Source: Conchocele bisecta
Taxonomy: Eukaryota > Mollusca > Bivalvia > Lucinida > Thyasiridae
Reading direction: 5' to 3'
Length of the DNA stretch: 64,000 nt
Assembly: GCA_029237695.1 (NCBI GenBank)
Contig: CM055278.1
Location: 76,550,297-76,614,296, forward strand
The notes under the pieces were generated by a model. The model saw only the letters and a program-made list of their open reading frames with translations. It was not told the DNA's origin and did not search any database. Positions 60,176-64,000 of the stretch are shown piece by piece (position 1 is the first letter of the stretch; each line of letters opens with the position of its first letter). Position numbers and translations under genes: made by a program.

Positions 60176-60401
60176 TGTTATGTATTTACTAACATACATA
60201 CACTGTCTACCTATAAGCCAGTATACACTTCTAGGCTGCTGGAATACACTGTATTTAAACCTCTACAATAGCAGCTACAGGGACACCTATTCCGGCCTTA
60301 CACTGAATTACATATCCGTGCTTTAGATGCTTAGTATATAAAACTATAATCAAGAATAGTCGTGTTGTGTTTATTCATACCCATACATTCAAAACGTAAC
60401 A
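60176..60401 (+). repeat. 3' LTR of Ty3/Gypsy element
   Basis: 226 bp, the same as the 5' LTR apart from one A. It is followed by ACCAT. Confidence 0.95.
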
Positions 60402-61221
60402 ACCATTAAGTAGCTGTGATGAATTGTTATATGGTGATTTCAAACTAGGCCAGTAATCAAAAGTGAAAAACATTTTTGTTTAAATAAATAAAATGCTGAA
60501 AGTGTCTATATGCACAAAAATACAGGTTCTGGTGAGATGGCTAGATTCGAGCCGACTCATCTGTATCTACACATTTACAAATGTTATTATTATACAGGCG
60601 AGTAGTGGTGAAAGTGATACATGTAACATGACAATAAAGGGAGGTGCGTGGAAGCGATCAGTATAGTATTCCGCTAGGCGGTCTAGATTATATCAATTCC
60701 ATCATCGAAAATAAACTACATGAACCACTGGCTAACCATATATATGTAGGACTCGTTATGCCAACACACATATATCGCAAAACTTATACAGATCGTATAC
60801 ATGGTGTCCGCTGAGAAAAAATACCTCAAGTATGACTACTGTACCTGGCACCCAGCACAGACTCAGATTATCCTGCACCACTGCGCAGTCTGCTCAGGGT
60901 CTACACTGTTCGCTTCCTCAGTCACAGACAAAATATCCTTAATTAGGACTTCTGTACCTGGCATCCAGCATAGCCCCAGATCAGCCTGCGCCACTGCTAG
61001 CAGAAGGATATTACGAATTTTGTACCGGGTACCCAGCATAGCCCCAGCTTATCCGCAGTCCGCTCAGGGTTTACACTCAGTGTTCGCATCTGAGTAATAT
61101 ACAATTAAACTTTTAAGTATGAATTTTGTATTCTGATGAGGGTCTACATCATTCGCCTCTCTGTCACATAAAAGTTAATCCAGGCACTCGGTCACATCAC
61201 GTCACGTCACGTGTTCACTAA
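60402..61221. repeat. diverged tandem copies of a dispersed repeat
   Basis: Three diverged copies of a unit with gtacctggcatccagcatag, ccccagatcagcctgcgcca and cagtctgctcagggtctaca start near 60840, 60950 and 61020. A fourth lies at 63825-63905 beyond the Harbinger element, so the Harbinger landed among these copies. I associate similar words with bivalve genomes (from memory, unverified). No gene. Confidence 0.5.
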
Positions 61222-61239
61222 TGCCTCAGTCATAGTGTC

Positions 61240-61500
61240 ACGTTTTTGCCGCGCCGTTGTGCCCCGTTTCTGACACACACGATTTGGAAATTTCAGCCAG
61301 GTGCCACGATGTGCCACGTGCTAGCCACGCTGTTGCCTCGTTGTAGTCTCCTTGTGACACGATTGACAGGTGACAACGAATATCAAAGTCGGGTTATGCC
61401 TCGCTGCCGCCACGCTGTCGCCTCGTTGTCGCCACGTTGTTCCACGCTGTGCTTCGTTATGCCTCGCTGTCGCCACGCTGCAACCACGTTCAGTTAAAAC
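61240..61500. repeat. left subterminal repeats of the Harbinger element
   Basis: Repeated words of the type gccacgctg, gttgcctcgttg and tcgccacgttg occur about a dozen times, ending at about 61490. They may bind the transposase. Next comes a (gtcc)n tract at 61528-61570. Confidence 0.6.
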
Positions 61501-61527
61501 TCGTCACACGCTGGCTGGCTGGCTGCT

Positions 61528-61572
61528 CTTGTCCGTCCGTCCGTCCGTCCGTCCGTCCGTCCGTCCGTCCGA
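61528..61572. repeat. (GTCC)n microsatellite
   Basis: About eleven copies of gtcc/tccg in a row inside the Harbinger element. Confidence 0.95.
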
Positions 61573-61968
61573 CACGTCCGTGCAAAAAGTTTTGTGTGGC
61601 GCGCTCAGCAAAAACGATTTCACCTAAGGTCATGAAACCCTTGATGTATTGAAAATAGCTGTATTTGAGCTTGTGTCGAACACTGAGCAAAACGTATATC
61701 CCTTAGGAAACTTCAAAATAATTTTGCACTTACGGACATTTTAGTCGTACGAATTTTATTGAAACGAGCTCCAGAGATGAGTAGGGAAAATAAAACAACA
61801 ACGGTAAAATGTTTACAATTTATGGTATACTTTTGCGTTTAATTTGTGAGTAATTTGCACAATGAAACTGGATTATGAATCACTATGGTTGTACTTAGTC
61901 CGAGTCAGAGCACAGAGCCAGACCATGCGGTCCTGCCATGCCACACTGCCTGCTGGTGAGGAGACGTA

Positions 61969-63140
61969 TTACTTCAGGTAGAGGCGTTGCTCCTTGGCCG
62001 CCCTGTTGTTCAGGTTGCCTCCCATCACTTGTTGCATGTCGTCAAATTTCGCCCCCTGTCGCCAGGTACCCGGGATGACCTGGTGGTTGTCCTCCTCGTC
62101 CACCAGGCCATTCTGCTCCTGTGCGTAGCGGACCCTCATGATGTTGTGCATGCAAACGCAGACGAGGACGATGGACTCGACCGTGCTCGGATTCTGCTTC
62201 AACGTGGTGAGCAGACAGCCGAAGCGGTTGGCCAGTATACCAAATGCATTCTCCACCACTCTCCTGGCTCGCGACAGTCGATAGTTGAAGATTCTCTCTT
62301 CATGGTCCATGTGCCTTGATAAAGGTTTCATCAGCCATGTTTTGAAGGCGAATGCTTCGTCAGTAATGATGTAGTCCCTGTCATCATGTGGTAGAGGGTC
62401 TGGTTGTGACGATGTGGTCTCTGAGGTCACAGTCATTCCAGATCTACGCATCTGAACAGGAGCCAGGGGAGCCGACGTTGACCCACTGGAACTTATAGTT
62501 AGCGTCTACCACCAGAGCCATAAGGACGATGGAGTGGTACCCCTTGTAGCTAAAGTACATGGATTCGCCTTTCTTTGTTTTTTTTATGGCCACTTGCTTC
62601 CCGTCCAGTGCGCCGACAGCATGTGGAAACTGCCACCTGGTGTTGAAAAGTTCTGCTGCACCTCGCCACTCGTCTGGGGCAGTGGGGATGTTGAGGACTT
62701 CTTCAGAGTACTCTGCTACGATGGCTTGCAGACTTCTTTGACCATGTAGGACATAGTGTTGTGGGCTACTCTGATGAGTACATTAGCGAGTGGTACCTGT
62801 CTCCAGTGGCAAGGTGACGGAGAGTGACCGCAACTTTCAGACCAGGTCGCAGCGCCTTCTGGAACCAGCTGTCCTTCTTCTTTATTCTTGGGGTCAGCCT
62901 GTCCACCAGCTCCTGGAATAGGAGGGGGTCAACTCTGAGGAAGTTCTTGAAGGCGGCCACATCCTCCCTCCTCAGCTCTTCCATGAGTTGGTGGTACTGG
63001 CCGAAATCCTCGCGTCGTTGGATGATGCGCGGGGCCCGCTCTCCCCTTCTTCTTCTATCCTCTTCCCTCTGGAGCAGCAACATATTTTGCCGCATGTCTT
63101 GGTCCATGGCTAGGGCAGCATTCGCCAGTTGGAGGTCCAT
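61969..63140 (-). pseudogene. HARBI1-like DDE transposase, frameshifted
   Basis: The N-terminal frame 62766-63140 (MDLQLANAALAMDQDMRQNM ... FKNFLRVDPLLFQELVDRLT, RHLATGDRYHSLMY) is the usual HARBI1 start. Between 62765 and 62460 two shifted pieces give AVGALDGKQVAIKKTKKGES (first Asp) and DANYKFQWVNVGSPGS. The last frame has YIITDEAFAFKTWLMKPLSR (second Asp) and SRARRVVENAFGILANRF (catalytic Glu). All three catalytic residues are present, so the gene is only one or two indels from intact. It ends at 61969. It cuts and pastes the element into TWA targets. Confidence 0.88.
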
Positions 63141-63239
63141 GGTAGAGGTTCAGCAGCAAGAACACAAATGATTTGAGGTCATAGATGGAGAGGTATATAT
63201 GTGGGGTCTCTGGCAGATGGCATCTGAAATCAGAGCGTA

Positions 63240-63740
63240 TCATATATAGCGTACCACAACGTATCAAAACGTACCACAACATAGCAGAAACGTAGCACAA
63301 CGTAGTACAACGTAGAACACCGTAGCATAACGCAGCACACAACGTAGTACAACGTGTTACAACGTATCATAGCGTGACACAGCGTGGCATAGCGCGGCAC
63401 GAGGAACGTGGGAGCAACGAGGCCGCACCGCAGCATAGCGTAGCACAACGTGTCACAAACGCAACAGAACGTATCAACCGGCGGGACGCGCTATGTTCAC
63501 GTTCTGTTACGTTTTTGCTACGTTTTTGCTACGTTATACTACGTTGTACCACGTTCTCGCCACGTTGTAACACGTTGTAGTACGACGTGGTGAAACGCCA
63601 GCGAATTTTGAACATGTCCAAAATTAAAATTTCCAGTTCACATTTTGTCACGTTTGGTCACGTTTTGGCCACGTTGTTCTACGTTTGCTCACGTTGTAGC
63701 CACGTTTCCCAACGTAGCTAAACGTGGCGGCCAAAACGTG
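63240..63740. repeat. right subterminal repeats of the Harbinger element
   Basis: Two zones: 63240-63480 is dense in acaacgtagcac/aacgtatca-type words. 63490-63725 is dense in the reverse-oriented ctacgttgt/cacgttttgccacg-type words. The two zones are inverted relative to each other. Minus-strand frames over it (YVVLRFCYVVVRF and similar) are repeat by-products. Confidence 0.75.
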
Positions 63741-63760
63741 ACACTATGACTGGGGCATAA

Positions 63761-64000
63761 ACCGATATGGATCGTCTGCAGGATATCAGTTGAGAAAATG
63801 ACTTTACGATTTAGATACCAGACTTCCAGCATAGCCCCAGATCAGCCTGCGCCATGGAGCAGTCTGTTCAAGGTCTACATTGTTCACCGCTCAGACTCAG
63901 CGATAGCTACTCGCACGACAAACACCGAATGAACATCTGATCAAGGATATATCCCTTTGTCAGCGGGTGGCTGTTGTTCACTTATGAATACAAGGCTCCC
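63761..64000. other. flanking repeat copy, no gene
   Basis: It holds the fourth copy of the repeat seen at 60840-61090 (cttccagcatagccccagat, gcagtctgttcaaggtctac). The window ends without a further SLC5 exon. Confidence 0.5.

Larger units (their letters stand above)
55241..60401 (+). mobile_element. Ty3/Gypsy LTR retrotransposon, structurally complete
   Basis: 5.16 kb with near-identical LTRs, ACCAT target duplications, a primer-binding-site-like tggtgtcagaag right after the 5' LTR, and a polypurine tract aaagaaaggggga before the 3' LTR. Order: gag with zinc knuckles, aspartic protease, RT, RNase H, integrase (Ty3/Gypsy order; the gag resembles the Mag/K02A2.6-type group). The coding region nevertheless has several single-base frameshifts. 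With LTRs this similar, these are at least partly suspect as sequence errors. Confidence 0.93.
61222..63757 (-). mobile_element. complete PIF/Harbinger transposon with TAA target duplication
   Basis: Termini TGCCTCAGTCATAGTGTCAC (left) and GTGACACTATGACTGGGGCA (right) are inverted at all but one position. TAA flanks both (61219-61221, 63758-63760). The 2.5-kb element contains one HARBI1-like transposase on the minus strand and two zones of short subterminal repeats. The second, Myb/SANT-like protein usual in this superfamily is absent, so the copy may rely on another element for it. Confidence 0.9.

Noticed and set aside
60402..61221. Repeated ccagcatagccccagatcag units as tRNA-derived SINEs
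   Set aside because: I could not find an A/B-box promoter or tRNA-like fold in them.
63055..63448. Tyr/Cys/Leu-rich minus frames as membrane proteins
   Set aside because: They are translations of the acgttgt-type subterminal repeats of the Harbinger element.

Overview
This looks like animal nuclear DNA, most likely from a marine invertebrate and probably a bivalve mollusc (inference only). There are GT-AG introns, no operons or ribosome-binding sites, and a dense mixed load of transposons: LINEs, a Ty3/Gypsy LTR element, a Polinton relic, PIF/Harbinger, pogo-like MITEs and others. Most of the long open frames are transposon pieces.

The one host gene I can support is a plus-strand sodium/glucose cotransporter of the SLC5 (SGLT-like) family. 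Seven consecutive exons lie at 8360-8465, 24333-24413, 24714-24919, 33805-33940, 34296-34403, 35799-35949 and 37249-37417. All have consensus splice sites and matching phases. They cover the middle of the transporter. The N-terminal exons must lie left of the window. The C-terminal exons were not found in the remaining 26.6 kb.

The most striking object is the 15.9 kb intron between the first two exons. It is almost entirely a satellite whose 50-bp monomer is the last 15 nt of that same intron (with the AG acceptor) plus the first 35 nt of the following exon. The genuine exon is the final, full-length continuation of the last monomer. The gene has thus multiplied its own splice-acceptor/exon-start junction a couple of hundred times. 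A 4 kb PHD-finger LINE (10059-14092) sits inside the array. The part at about 15950-18870 looks like poorly corrected long-read sequence.

The next large intron (24920-33804) holds a decayed Polinton/Maverick: capsid-like fragment, packaging ATPase, small frames and integrase on plus; protein-primed DNA polymerase, SF1 helicase and HNH on minus. Two copies of a 650-bp TTAA-type element cut through it. Later introns carry pogo/Tigger-like foldback MITEs.

Downstream of the last exon seen is a transposon field: a TAA-flanked 893-bp element (38415-39307); a 4.5-kb TIR element with TAG target duplications (40344-44853) whose broken protein shows the motif series of FEN1/XPG nucleases plus a cysteine-rich CXC-like tail; a near-perfect 550-bp palindrome; an L1/Tx1-type LINE; a second CR1/Jockey-group LINE; a 20-bp minisatellite; a structurally complete LTR retrotransposon with almost identical LTRs and an ACCAT duplication (55241-60401); and a complete PIF/Harbinger element with TAA duplications (61222-63757). 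Almost every transposon frame is broken by single-base shifts. In the young LTR element this hints at residual indel errors in the assembly.
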